A stretch of DNA of 64,000 nucleotides, taken from assembly GCA_037178625.1 (NCBI GenBank), contig CM074132.1, positions 3,038,001 through 3,102,000 on the forward strand, written 5' to 3'. This stretch comes from Skeletonema tropicum. Taxonomy: Eukaryota; Bacillariophyta; Thalassiosirophyceae; Thalassiosirales; Thalassiosiraceae. The notes below the pieces were generated by a model. That model was not told the DNA's origin. It saw only the letters and a program-made list of their open reading frames with translations, and searched no databases. Every line of letters begins with the position of its first letter. The first letter of the stretch is position 1. Shown piece after piece: positions 29,922-40,970 of this stretch. The position numbers were made by a program, and so were the translations under genes.

Positions 29922-30668
29922 CTAAATATCAGCAGATTTTCGACGGAGAGTCCCCTTTTTGGAAAGAAGCTTTGCCTTGCCCCGCATTTGATCAAAACTG
30001 ACACGCCTTGACCTATTGAAACCTCGCACAGTCTTCTCCCTCTCTTTCGCTGCTTGCTTGGCCTCCTCCATGGCTAACTTTATCTCGCTTCTTGAAAAGC
30101 CTGATTGCATCAGACGGTATTCTCGATGAGATGGAGGGATGACCAGCTCACTTTTGGTTCGACGATCATACCGATAATACTCGTAGGCATCGACATCATA
30201 CGTCTCTGTTTCTGCAGGATCATAATCCCAGTCCAATGTGACTGGTGGACCATGAAGCGTCGGAACATTACCAAGTGTCACTCCATAGGAGCGTATTTCA
30301 AGATTAGTGAAGCTGACACCCCTTCGCCTCGCCGAGGACTGCGATTCATTCAAAATGGTGGACGTGGACGATTCATCTATCACAGACGTCGCCACAGTGG
30401 ACGCCGCAGACTTCAGACTTGACTTGAGTGGATGACCGGCACGACGACCTGATGGGCGGCGGTGGGCAGAGTTGGTGGGATCGTAAAGGCTCTTCTTCTC
30501 TGCGTCGATATTGGGGCGTGAGAAATCAATGTTGTCGTCTTCATCGACGGTGATTTTTTCGAAATCGGGCACCATGTCGATCAGGCTGAACGTCTTGGTT
30601 CGCTCATGATCACAAGCTAGAAGAAGAGATGACGCTACCATCATTGTAGGAGAATCGTTCTGCAGCAT
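29922..30668 (-). CDS. Conserved-type stramenopile hypothetical protein (VSF...IRxYGVTLGN motif)
   Basis: 248 residues from the ATG at 30668; the frame runs to 30800 without an earlier ATG, and ATGs at 30644 or 30575 are alternatives. The middle has RRGVSFTNLEIRSYGVTLGN, VPTLHGPPVTLDWDYD, then EYRLMQSGFSRSEIKLAMEE and AKQAAKEREKT. The VSF..vxIRxYxxTLGDxPxxxxGPPxxLxW pattern recurs in many diatom proteins of unknown function. The C terminus is strongly basic (RRVSFDQMRGKAKLLSKKGT). No known domain, signal peptide or membrane segment. A role in a phosphorylated regulatory complex would be speculation. Confidence 0.6.
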   Translation of the reverse strand: MLQNDSPTMMVASSLLLACDHERTKTFSLIDMVPDFEKITVDEDDNIDFSRPNIDAEKKSLYDPTNSAHRRPSGRRAGHPLKSSLKSAASTVATSVIDESSTSTILNESQSSARRRGVSFTNLEIRSYGVTLGNVPTLHGPPVTLDWDYDPAETETYDVDAYEYYRYDRRTKSELVIPPSHREYRLMQSGFSRSEIKLAMEEAKQAAKEREKTVRGFNRSRRVSFDQMRGKAKLLSKKGTLRRKSADI

Positions 30669-30809
30669 CCAAAGGGTTGTGGTGAAAATAATAGCAACTC
30701 CGACGTGATAGTCTACTGGAGTCTGGGTGGGTGTGCTGTGAGGTTTGCAAATATTGCGGACAATGAACAAAGAAATAGGCTTAACGCAATGAAGAAGCAA
30801 TCACACTGA

Positions 30810-31995
30810 GGCCCGTTCTGTCAAGAGTTTTTGGAGCCTATTCTGGAGGAGCCTATTCTTCCCTCTTTTCTTTTCTATCCGCTTCTTTCGGCAAAATAGG
30901 GCTTTTGTTGACAGAATGGCGAAATGGCCCGTCCTATTTTTGAACGCCGAGTTTCGCCGTAGATTCGGTGATTTCCGAGAATGGCCACCCAATGTAAACC
31001 ACCATGTAAGACAGGCGCAAATAAAATGAGCTAGGGTAATTTAAAAATATCTAGCGCCAAGCCTGCAGAACAAAATTTACCCTAGCTATTTTATTTGCGC
31101 CTGTCTCATGTCGGCACGATGACATCCTACACAGACGGCCCTTCAAATACGTCTATAAAGATTATCGGTGTATTATCGATAGCGTCGCTAATAGATATGG
31201 CATATGACAAAATATCCTCACCAGGGCGTCGTTGCAGATGACCTAGTTATTTAGTTAATGAGGCGCCATTCCAAGTGATCAAGATCGACACATGTGGATG
31301 CAAACCAGTGCGTTAGGGGTAGTTAGACAATGAATTAAACCACTTCGCCGAGGCATATTACTGATATTATTACGAACCGATAATTCGTCCTCCCGGAACA
31401 GCTATCAATATCACGACCCCTCAAGTAGGCATTTAATTATGATGTGCACACAAAAAAGGCATAATTTACTACATACACAACTCAGCACAGCAATAAGCCT
31501 ATGCGGCGGATTAAATAGTGGCGAGCGATAAAACTTTGTCTCTCGATAATATATGCGATAGGTTCGGTTATTTCAACGCCAATATTATCAAAGGGGTGAA
31601 GAATAAGGGGGGGATTTAGGTAGTCATTAAAACATATATGTAATTATTTTATATTATTATTGAACTGTATGTAAAACCCTGCGGCTCTACCACTCATGGC
31701 ACTATTATGTTCGGTTTAGACCACTCAAATCATTTTTAATTGAGTGGCTGAGCGGACATAGCTACTAACAGCGGCTATCATGGTGCCGTTGCCAGATGCG
31801 ATGATAGAGGTGGTGTTTCCGATATTCCTGATCTTCGTTTGAAAATAGGTTTGAAAATAGGATCGAAAACCTCCTCAAAAAGGGGCTGATTTTGAGGGGG
31901 TTTTGAGCCTATTTTCCATCCTATTCTTGAGGTGAGAAAATAGGGACCAGAATAGGCTCCAAAATAGGCTAAAAAAACTCTTGACAGAACGGGCC
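30810..31995. mobile_element. 1.2 kb element with terminal inverted repeats, non-autonomous DNA transposon-like
   Basis: The left end GGCCCGTTCTGTCAAGAGTT plus TTT (30810-30832) is repeated inverted and exact at the right end (31973-31995). Homology extends a further ~25 bp as GGAGCCTATTCTGG units. The interior has no credible transposase frame and holds a 108-bp hairpin at 31004-31111. A related inner string (GTTGACAGAATGGCGAAATG then GCCCGTCC) lies about 100 bp in from the left end. Target-site duplication is not clear (CTGA at left, TTGA at right). It sits just upstream of the gene at 29922-30668. Confidence 0.75.
31004..31111. repeat. 108-bp inverted-repeat hairpin nested in the 30.8-32.0 kb element
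   Basis: The left arm CATGTAAGACAGGCGCAAAT then AAAATGAGCTAGGGTAA pairs with a right arm ending ATTTGCGCCTGTCTCATG, with two or three mismatches and a ~30 bp loop. It looks like a small MITE inserted into, or belonging to, the larger element. Confidence 0.75.
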
Positions 31996-33995
31996 TTGAA
32001 TGCTTTTTGGATTTTTGGGGTGATCGGTACGGCACGGTGATCGACGCGAAATTGTGTACCTGCGCTGCCGCTGCTTGAAGTAAGCGGAAGATGGAAAAGT
32101 CGTCATTTGCAATTGCAAAATTTGAAGCAAAGAAAGAGGGAACTTTTGTCTGTCTATTGACCAAAGCAAGTTAGAGTTTCCCGGTTTGATGACACCTTAT
32201 TACTGTGAGTTCACCTGGGTTCGCACTTGATCTCTACATAGAGATGTTGGCCATTTTGTTTCAAGTTCGTCTGTAACAGAAAAATGACTGGCATGACGTC
32301 ATCTTCTGTAGCTAGACCTTTCTTGTTCACAATACCAGTGATACATAGTTTACCGCAGCACAGAAATAACCTAAAGCCCCCCCCCCCCCCACACACAACA
32401 AAAACCCATGCTAAAGAATGGCATCCTACCATTCAAATTAGGAGCTCCTGCGACATTAATTAGTAGCCTATGTGGAATCCAAAGTCAAAGATGAGGTACT
32501 CATTACAGGAATTCCTCTCGCCCTTGAATGGCAGTAATAAGTGCTCATTGCAAAAGTCGCACTATGATATGATATTGATCAGAAGTCACACGTATCTCTT
32601 GCCTTGCCCTGTTCACTTCCACTTCCCCATTTGCTCGAACTGCATCCCTTTTCCCTCAAGATAGGCATTTGCGTTGTAGCCTCCTTCAGCAATGCGTGGT
32701 TGTAATGATCGAGGCGGCCGATGGCCGCACTTGCTGCATTCATTTCATTTCTCCGCTCTCCATATGTAATAGGCAACATGTTGTGGGTCGCTCCAACTAA
32801 ATCTACTATTACTAGATATTGGCAGAAATCGAATACATCGTTGAAAGGTGGCAAGACGATTCGTTCCAATTTGTATCAGTTCATGAATGCATCTTCCTCT
32901 AGTGCTGAAGGTTCTTCTCCAAATTCTGCCTCCGATAGCTCACAGCCATCAGCAAACGCCCCCCTTCCGATGGTTCTCACGATGGCATCCTGATGATCCT
33001 TACTGTACTGAGATACCGTGAAAGCCCACTTTTAATGCTGTTCACAGATAACCATCCTGATATTTTTCAGCGAGTGGCAGCGTTGGAATACCAACCTGAC
33101 GATTATTTCCAGCTCGTCGCCACATTTCTAAATCCTTCAGTTGGTAATAACTTTGGAATGCATATAAGGCAAGCCTCAACCTCAAATATTGGTATCAGAC
33201 TAGATGAACACGAAAATTTGAATGCCCTTCTCGGAAATATTGTGACAGACTCATGAGTTCTAAACGTCTCACACTATCTTGCACTCGTTGATCGACGCCC
33301 ATGTAGACAAAAATCTCATCCTCATCTGCTGCCGCCGCCATCATCACTAATCCTTAAACTAGACAAATTCCTTTTGACAATATTGCACCGTTATATTATC
33401 ATCTCCTCTGCTGTACGTCGCTTTGGAGGAGTATCTTTTTGCTACGTGGATAGACACATACGAATTAGGACAGTGTCATTCTATTGACAAAGCGAACAGA
33501 GAGTTGCTCCTACAATATTCATTCTTACGTTGCTCTCAAAGAGGGTGATACACGCCGCTCGATCGTCGCTGCCAATTGCACTCTCAAACCAAACACATTC
33601 TTTTGATTGATATATTCAAACTCGTACTAAATATTCTCGGCGTACAAACGTTGTTGCTTGAATTTTTGTGTAAACATCACTCTCTACTCTACTCGATCTA
33701 ACATAATAACAGTCACACGTGTTTGTGTGGTGACAGTTAGTACACCACCGCAAGGTTGGACTGCCCTTCTTGTGTTGTCATCAAAATTGCACAGAATTGA
33801 GAATTGCCATCATTCTCCATTCTCCCTCATGAAAAATTGGAAGACCAGAGAGACAACGAGCATCTTTGGAAGAGGCGTCGTCAAGGAGTCGGCTATTATG
33901 GTACTTATGGTAACAGAAGATGATGGTAACCAGGGCACATCAAAGAATATGGTAACGCTTGTTGCTTGTTGCTGTTGCTGTTTCAATTATTTGAA
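31996..33995. other. 2 kb region with ORF remnants only
   Basis: No gene is called. Overlapping short frames exist at 32579-32869 (minus), 32721-32993 (plus) and 32993-33256 (plus). The minus frame (TYGERRNEMNAASAAIGRLD) and the last plus frame (FQRVAALEYQPDDYFQLVAT) look protein-like but cannot be joined or assigned; they may be debris of a mobile element. Dispersed-repeat copy 4 with a poly-C run is at 32319-32400. A TGACGTCA site is at about 32295. Confidence 0.4.
32319..32400 (+). repeat. Copy 4 of the dispersed repeat, with poly-C tract
   Basis: TTTCTTGTTCACAATACCAG then TGATACATAGTTTACCGCAG, the CAGAAATAACCTAAAG core, a run of about 14 C, and ACACACAA. Confidence 0.75.
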
Positions 33996-34120
33996 AGTTC
34001 AAGAAAGTTTCAGTCATCTTTCGGTCATCTTTCGGTCATCTTTCGGTCATCTTTCAGAATCCGAAAGATGACCGAAAGATGACCGAAAGATGACCGAAAG
34101 ATGACCGAAACTTTCTTGAA
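33996..34120. repeat. Long hairpin built from an 11-bp unit in head-to-head arrays
   Basis: TTCAAGAAAGTTTC is followed by about four TCATCTTTCGG units. Then come a short AAT centre and about four CCGAAAGATGA units (the exact complement), closed by GAAACTTTCTTGAA. The arms are ~58 bp each and nearly perfect, so the RNA or single strand would fold into one rod. Frames crossing it on both strands are artefacts of the repeat. Confidence 0.9.
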
Positions 34121-34289
34121 GTTTTTTTAGAATGCAGGTCGATCGGGCATAGATCAATGGAACTTTATCACGCTTCGCGGATGGTGACGAATACGAAGAA
34201 GTGGTGTCCCGAGCTATCCAAGCTACCAAAAGCCGTACTGCACAAACCTTGAACCTTGGGAAGCTCCGACATGTGGCCCTGGAACCCTT

Positions 34290-34450
34290 TGCAGTAGTGG
34301 AACTCCAAACTACCGCATGCTCCTGCAGAGCGAATGATGGTGGTGTATCATCCGCATCCGCGGCGGCGCTGATGTTCAGGCAATGTTTGACGGACGCCAC
34401 CTTGGACTCGGACAAGGTGGTGCTGGAGCAGCTACAGCTACAACCACTTC
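34290..34450 (+). pseudogene. Degraded copy of the 5' coding part of the KH-domain gene
   Basis: CGAATGATGGTGGTGTATCA then TCCGCATCCGCGGCGGCG and GCTGATGTTCAGGCAATGTT match 37853-37921 of the KH gene at roughly 85-90 percent, with a small deletion. Weaker matches continue on both sides (AGTGGAACT upstream, GCAGCTACAGCTACA downstream). The predicted peptide ANDGGVSSASAAAL corresponds to ANGGGVSSASAAAM at residues 46-59. Same strand, 3.5 kb upstream of the parent, truncated and out of frame. Confidence 0.65.
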
Positions 34451-34732
34451 GCTGCTGAATGTCCATTCGTTTCTATGTTTTCTGCCTCCTTCTTGAGTTG
34501 GTTTACCCTAAGGGGTCAGTGGACAGACCGAGAGATCTGAACACACATGATTTGATTCAGTATCATATCAACGCTCGCCATTACTTGTTGCCTCGGCCAT
34601 TAGCGGTATTCAGTGATGTGACCTTTAGCCACTTCATCTCAGATCTATCTATCAGGAGGTCTGACTACTACTACTACTAAAGTAGATGTAACAGTAACAA
34701 GAAATATGATGTGTCAAATAAATTAGATTGGA

Positions 34733-36254
34733 CTAACAATCGTTACCTAGAATCATGTTTAGAGTCGACTTTACTTCCTCCCGCAATTCAACGAGTAACG
34801 ATTCTCTACTAGCGAGGAAGTGATCTTGTAGTTGTCCGCCACCAATGGCAAGGTTGCCGCTACTCTTGTGACTTGTTGATAGAGGACAACGTTTTCGAGG
34901 ATGATAGTGCAGCTCAGCAAATTTTGAGCGGAGGTCAAACGTATCATAGGCATTAGTTGAATTCCAAAGAAGTCCCTGATCAGATGCACAGCTAGAGATG
35001 GTTCCTACGCTGTCATCATTTTCACTTGCAACTGTTTGATCGTCATCCCCAAGAAGAGTGTCCGCATTTATCTCATTCAAACACTTCTGGAGTTGACTTG
35101 AGCTTTCGGAAGCTCTGGAGACTAGGCTTGATCTTCTTATTCTTAGTGGACCTTCGTCGCTCGTTGATCGCCTTCTTGACAGGGAGAAGAATTCCACTTC
35201 ACCGTTGTTGCTTTTATCGTCTCCTACCTGTGTATCATCTTCCAAATACACATTGCTATCACCAGTAGTTCGCACCCCAGCTCGCACCTCCTTTTCAACC
35301 TTGTACGAGCCCTCGCCAATTGATGGCGACTGCCTGACATGAGCAGCATTCTTTATTGATGGTAAGCTTTGAGGATCAGAATAAAAGCTGCTAGCATAGA
35401 ATATGCTATCTCTCCTGTTCCGATAAGATGCATCAATGCTAGCTAACATCTCACCACTTGATCTTCTGCTTCTGAAGAAGCTCTTGAGCATAGATTCCTC
35501 CTCTACATCATCATTTACCTGTTCCTCAATTCCGACCTCTTCTGGGTCTGGTTGCTGAAATATACTCTCGATGTCTCCACTTGATTTAGATATGAAGACG
35601 AAGGTATATGTCAATGTAAGGGGAAGATTGACCAAATACACAATTGGCACCAGCGGATAAGACTTACCGTATCACACTCATATAATCTCTTCTGTACGAG
35701 TCATCTATCGACCAAATAGAATCGTCCAACAAATTTTCTGACCCAGAATGACTTTCCTCACTGCCGTTTGAAGTTGTAGTGCTTCGTCGTTTGGGGCCGG
35801 GGATTGTACTTCTTGTAAACCTACCAGCAATACTGAGAAGGCCATCACCAAAACTTTTTCTCCTTTGAACTGGTGCAGCAGCTTTAACTTTTTCATTCGT
35901 ACTCTTTCTCCTTTCAACAACATTTCGATCATGTAGAAATTGTTGAAATATTACCTGCAACGTCGCAGTGCCAGTGGTTAATATGTTATGTTCCTTTAAG
36001 TAAGCTTGAAACTCTCCCGACTCGAAAAGCTTGAGGTGTTTTTCATCTTGGAAAGTCGGATTAGACGCGGCATCATCTGTTGAGAACAAGCTCATTATAG
36101 ACGATCGCCTGGAACGCTCACACTCGCTTTTGCTTTTGCAGCTAAGCGTGGACTCTCTTCGTCTTCGGAAAAGCTTTCCTCCGGTGGATTCATTGTTGTC
36201 GTTGATGAGGCGTATTTGCGTAGGGATAGGAATGAAAGAGTTGTGTCGTGCCAT
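34733..36254 (-). CDS. Ser/Arg-rich hypothetical protein with RRxS phosphosite-like motifs
   Basis: Exons 36254-35668 and 35579-34733, with an 88-bp phase-2 intron (donor GTAAGT, acceptor ending AAATCAAG). The product is 477 residues. No known domain. It is full of basophilic kinase-like sites (RRRRESTLS, RRSSIMS, ERRKSTNEK, QRRKSFGDG, RRRSTSDEG, IRRSSLVSR). A short helix-forming segment at about 70-110 (HLKLFESGEFQAYLKEHNIL) could bind a partner. Acidic stretches separate the basic patches. A phosphorylation-regulated scaffold is a guess. The splice is supported by consensus sites and frame continuity only. Confidence 0.6.
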
Positions 36255-37450
36255 TATCAGTATAATATGATTGTTTGAGGGAGTAAGTCTCTCGAGTTAA
36301 TTAATGAAGGGAGTCTCTCGAGTGTCAAATGGAGTTAGTGTGAGTTTGATTCCTGGATGATTTTTGGTGATGTCTTACAACATATAAGTACATACAGTTC
36401 ATGTGTTGTTTGTAGTGTGGTCGTAAAGTGATTTCGCCAGGTTCCTCTCTTCAAGTAGTGTTCCGCTTTACAATGACCTATGACCTAAACTACCCCCAAC
36501 CCAGCTTATGCCCCCACAAATTTCAGCCTAACCCAAAAATTTCATTCCCCTAATAAATTCATCACAAGTAAGTAAGTAATTACCTAATAGCTGACACAGG
36601 GGCTTGTCCATCCCTTTAAATCTCAGACTAGCCAAAATTTTCACCCCACGGGGGTTATTGCGAGGGATTCGTGTGCAGTCATTGGGGTCGGAAACTTCAC
36701 ACATTGAATGAAGTCCCGTACTGAACGACAAATTACATACACACTCTACTCCTGTTCTTCTCTCTTTCTGTGTCCGCTTCGTACGATATCGTGTTTCGTG
36801 TTCGTACAGAGTAGTGTTAGTTCCGCTTTCAATGACGTGACGGACCGACCAAGCATGACCTCATACTTATCCCGACCAACACCACCAATCCTACTTCTTA
36901 CTATATACCAAATCCCGCCCAGCCTCTAGAGACATGTACAACCCATTTATCCCCTCAGCTCTCTCCAAATCACAGGCGAGAGGCGACAAGCGAGCAGAAA
37001 AATATTCCCCCATGGTCACAGTTCGAGGGACTTATTGGAATAGTGCTTGGTGGCATGTCAGTCATCTCTCGAAGGTCATTTTGGGTGGAAACTTACTTCA
37101 GAATGAATTGAAGTTCAAGTTGATTAACAGTGCATGCAATCTGGGAAAAGCTATTGCAGCACATGTTCGTCATCAGTTACACCGTGTAGATAATGTCGCC
37201 CTGAATTCTATTTTGGAGTGAAATCTGCTTCGCAAACGGTTTAGCCAGACTCAAGGCCTCTCCATCTCCATCCTCTGCTGACAAAATGGCCCAGAGTCCA
37301 AAGCATCCCCTTCCAAATCAATAACTATCCCCAACCTTCTTCCTCTCATGTCCTGTTGTTGGTAGTTTTTGAAACACCACAGAAACATTCATGCACCTAA
37401 CACTTTTCCCATAGACAGCCCTACTGCATAACCCGCGTGCGTAGCAAATT
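36255..37450. other. Intergenic, 1.2 kb, no gene called
   Basis: A GTTCCGCTTT..AATGACxT segment occurs twice (about 36461-36482 and 36819-36840). A 95-codon plus-strand frame at 36934-37221 has no domain, and its end overlaps the short repeat shared with 486-525. Polypyrimidine and AGTAAGTA strings are frequent. Confidence 0.45.
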
Positions 37451-37599
37451 CATCCAGTCACCGAACTTTTGAAACCTCGGCTTTCAGTCGTAAGTTTTTG
37501 AGGTGAACACCGAATCTTATCTTCTACGAGTCTCTAGGTATGATAGTACATCATTTTTTAAAGTAAAAACCGAGATTTCAAAAGTTCGGTGACTGGATG
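37451..37599. mobile_element. 149-bp MITE-like element
   Basis: The left end CATCCAGTCACCGAACTTTT then GAAACCTCGG is repeated inverted at the right end with one mismatch (GAAATCTCGG), a ~30 bp terminal inverted repeat around ~85 bp of interior. Flanks read GCAAAT/T on the left and A/AAATAA on the right, consistent with an AAAT target duplication. It lies 117 bp before the start of the KH gene. The left flank CCGCGTGCGTAGCAAAT also occurs at 4497-4513, directly followed by AAATAAA, as an unoccupied site would be. Confidence 0.75.
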
Positions 37600-37715
37600 A
37601 AAATAACAGAAAGAGAACCACCCGTCGCACAAAGATACAGTGGAAAGTGGAAACCTAAAAGCATAATAACATCGATACTCATCTACATCATAACAAATCA
37701 TAAATAATATTACAC

Positions 37716-40488
37716 ATGGAAGCCCACGCCGAAGCTGTAGCAAGAGCGCGAGCAATCGCGGCCCGTCTCGCAGGTGTGCCCGCCTCTGCCGATTTGGGCA
37801 GTGGAACTACCGCCGCTGCCACTCAACCACCTGCTCCTCCTCCTCCTGCAGCGAATGGTGGCGGCGTATCATCCGCATCCGCAGCGGCGATGAATGCTGA
37901 TGTTCAGGCAATGTTGGATGCTGCCCTCGGAGGAGGAAGTGGTGGTGGTGCTGGCGCAGCGAGTAATAATTACCCCGCCGCAGCTACAGCTACAGCCACC
38001 ACGTCTACGACAACATCATCAGCGTCGTCCAAGCGTGGCGTTGAGGATGCCCTCGCCTCATTGATTCCAGGTCTCGGCCATTCTGACTCAAATAAACGTG
38101 CACGAACCGACACAGGGGGTGGTTCCGGGGCCGCTAACGATAGCAGCAGGGCCGTGAAAAAGATTTGGATCCCCAGTGACAAAAATCCTGGGTACAATTA
38201 TGTTGGCCTTCTCATCGGACCGGGGGGATCAAAGCAACGTGAACTCGTGGCACAATCTGGAGGACAAGTCAAGATTTCTATCCGGGGGAAGGGCAGTTCC
38301 CAAAAGATGGATTCGGTCCCAGGTATGCCGGATGAACCGCTTCATGTCCTACTTGAGGGGAGTCAGGAGTGTGTCGATAAGGCAGAAAAATTGGTGCGTG
38401 AATTGTTGGAGAATACTGAGGCGGCTGATAAGGAAAAGGCACGACAGCTGGGTAGTTTGAACGAGGGGGGAGATACCAAACCTTCAACATCGTCATCCTA
38501 CACACCCAAGCCCGTGGCACAAATTTTAGGACAGATGGCTGGCTCTACTCCCCTGTCAGCCTATGGATCGGCGGAGCAACAGGTGGAAGAAAAAATTGGT
38601 GTGCCGAACGGAGTGGTTGGGTACATCATTGGACGTGGTGGAGAAAGTATTACCTCCATGCAACGTCGGACCGGATGTCGTGTCCAAATTCAAAAGGAAC
38701 ACGAGATGGCGCCGGGGACTTCCCAGCGTGTGATCACTTTGACAGCGCCAACTGCGGAGAGTATTGCACAATGTCGTGGGATTATCGAAGAGATGGTTAA
38801 AGAACGACTTGCTACCACTGCCTCGACATCGGGATCTACCGGGGGTATGGGTGGGGGAGGAGCAGGACCAGGCTCCAACGCCACAGCCCAAATGGCCCAA
38901 CTCCAAAAAGCTCTCTCCGAAGGACAGCAACACGTCACAGTCCAAGTTCCCGATGCCGATGTGGGACTAATCATTGGCAAGGGTGGTGCTCAAATTCGGA
39001 CCATTCAAGAAAGTTCTGGTGCCAATGTTCAAATTCCACAAGTGGCAGATGCCAATAATCCGGCTGTACGAACAGTGAATATTACTCATCCGAATAAGGA
39101 GGGGGCGGAGTTCGCCAAGCAGATGATTCAGGAGATTTTGAATGCCAAGTTGCAGCAGCAACAACAGCATGGTGGTGGTGGTGGTGGGGATAGTACTATT
39201 CAAGTGAATGTAAGTTTGATTTGTTTTTGTTGTTGAATGACGTGCGTGCGAGTTTTATTACGTTTGGACATTGGACACGTTGGGGGGAGATTTCATGAGG
39301 GATAAATCTTTGAGGGAGGCAGAGATTAAGAGGTAGAAATGGCGAGAGAGAGAGAGATTGGTTCAGTGAAGTATTGCTCGGTTCAAGATTTTCATCATCC
39401 CCACAAGCCACTTGGGATAAGTACTCGTACTTATGGTGCAAACGATCATCTTTTTTGGTTCGCACAAAATTGACTAAGTATCCAGTGCAGTGCTTTTCAT
39501 TGGTGTGCTTTATTTTGGTGTGATTTTCTTTTTGGAGTGCCTTTATTTGTCACACGTCGAATACAGTCCCTGCCTCAGTCTCAATCACAAACAGCCAGGT
39601 CGTCGTCTGATGCATTATTTTTCGTTTTCTAACATTGTTTTTGGGGACACAACTTGTTTGTGGTTTGCTTTTTTTATTTTCGTTTGATACCTTTACGTGT
39701 AACAAAACAACTATTTTCAGTGTCCTGACAAAGATGTGGGAATGATTATTGGTCGTGGTGGTTGTGTAATTAAACAAATGCAGTCGCAAACACATTGTCG
39801 CATCCAGATCCCTCCAACTGCGCCGCCTGGTTCTATGTATCGCGTTATTTCTGTTTCAGGACCTGCTGCGGGTTGTGAGCAGGTAAAGCAAATGATTGAA
39901 ACAATTGTTCAGGAACAATCCTCCCAGAGCGTTATGTCTGGAGTTGCATTTGGTAATGGTGGCAATCAGCACTATGGCCAGCAGCAATCGTACGGTCAGC
40001 AGAATTATTATGGGCAACAACAATCGTACGGACAGCAGTATGGACAGCAAGGAGGCTACCAGCAGCAACAAACGTATGGACAGGGTCAACAGCAAGCTGG
40101 ACAAAAAGACTACTCAGCAGAATGGGCTGCGTACTATGCTGCGCAGGCAGCACAACAAGGTGGTCAAGCAGCTAGCGCAGCTCCGGCAACATCTGCTCCA
40201 GCACCTGCCGCAGCCGCGTCAGATTCAGCTCAGCCTGCTCACGATGCGTACTACGATGTTTTCTGGCAATATGCCTCATATTACGGAGAAGAAGCTGCTC
40301 GAAAACACTATGGAGCTTGGTCTCCTCCTGTCGGCACACCGAATCCAAATGCTGCTGCAGCTGGTGCAACTCAGGCATCTGCACCAGCTCCAGCAGCTGC
40401 GGCTCCTGCTGCTGGTACTCAGCAGACAGCTCAAGACTCCAGTGTGCGTAAGGTTTCGAATCTACCTGCTTGGATGACGAAGAAATAG
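37716..40488 (+). CDS. Four-KH-domain RNA-binding protein (FUBP/KSRP-like)
   Basis: Exons 37716-39209 and 39721-40488, with a 511-bp phase-0 intron (GTAAGT donor, CTATTTTCAG acceptor). The product is 753 residues. KH1 (about 148-232) has PGYNYVGLLIGPGGSKQREL, a longer SF1/branchpoint-protein-like version. KH2 (about 290-366, YIIGRGGESITSMQ), KH3 (about 405-478, LIIGKGGAQIRTIQ) and KH4 (about 495-570, MIIGRGGCVIKQMQ) are PCBP/FUBP type with intact GxxG loops. The intron falls just before the GxxG of KH4. The tail is Gln/Gly/Tyr- then Ala/Pro-rich, with EWAAYYAAQ and YDVFWQYASYYGEE motifs similar to the FUBP C-terminal YAAWAxYY repeats. It likely acts in splicing, mRNA stability or transcription via single-stranded nucleic acid. 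A degraded copy of its 5' end is at 34290-34450. Confidence 0.9.
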
Positions 40489-40970
40489 AGTTGAGGCGAG
40501 TGAAGTTTGTATTCAACAATGCTTCTGTGCTTTGTTTTTACAAGTGCTGTAAAAAATTGAGAGAAGGCTGATTGGGGTTGGGGTGAAGATTTTGATGTAT
40601 TGCTTTTCTATTATTTGCTTTCAATGAGATTTTTCTATTGATTAATTTAATGTAATGCTTTGCTACTTATTCTGAAGCACTCCTATATCTTACTATGAGT
40701 TTGCTGCTTACTTACTTATTACATATGCTATTATGTAAATTGGTCGACGTATCTTTCAGACCACATACAGTCGCATCGCGTCTGACATCAAATCTGAAGT
40801 TCCACCTGGCAGTGGGTTTCTAAAATTTCCAAACCTCCGAGAGCCGAGAGCTTCAATCGCAACTGCAAAGAATCAACCTGCGCCGTGCCAAACCATTCGT
40901 TGTCTTGGCATTATTATTTCGTACCACTATCTCACAACATTCACTGTTCATTCATACTTACACTGCAACC
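40489..40970. other. Intergenic, 482 bp, no gene seen
   Basis: 3' region of the KH gene and promoter of the NDP kinase gene. AT-rich, nothing else distinct. Confidence 0.5.

Noticed and set aside
33658..34466. Frames of 137 and 139 codons on opposite strands
   Set aside because: Both run through the 11-bp hairpin arrays and give the same repeated peptide, so they are artefacts of the repeat.
36934..37221. 95-codon plus-strand frame
   Set aside because: No domain, and its 3' part is a short repeat shared with 486-525.
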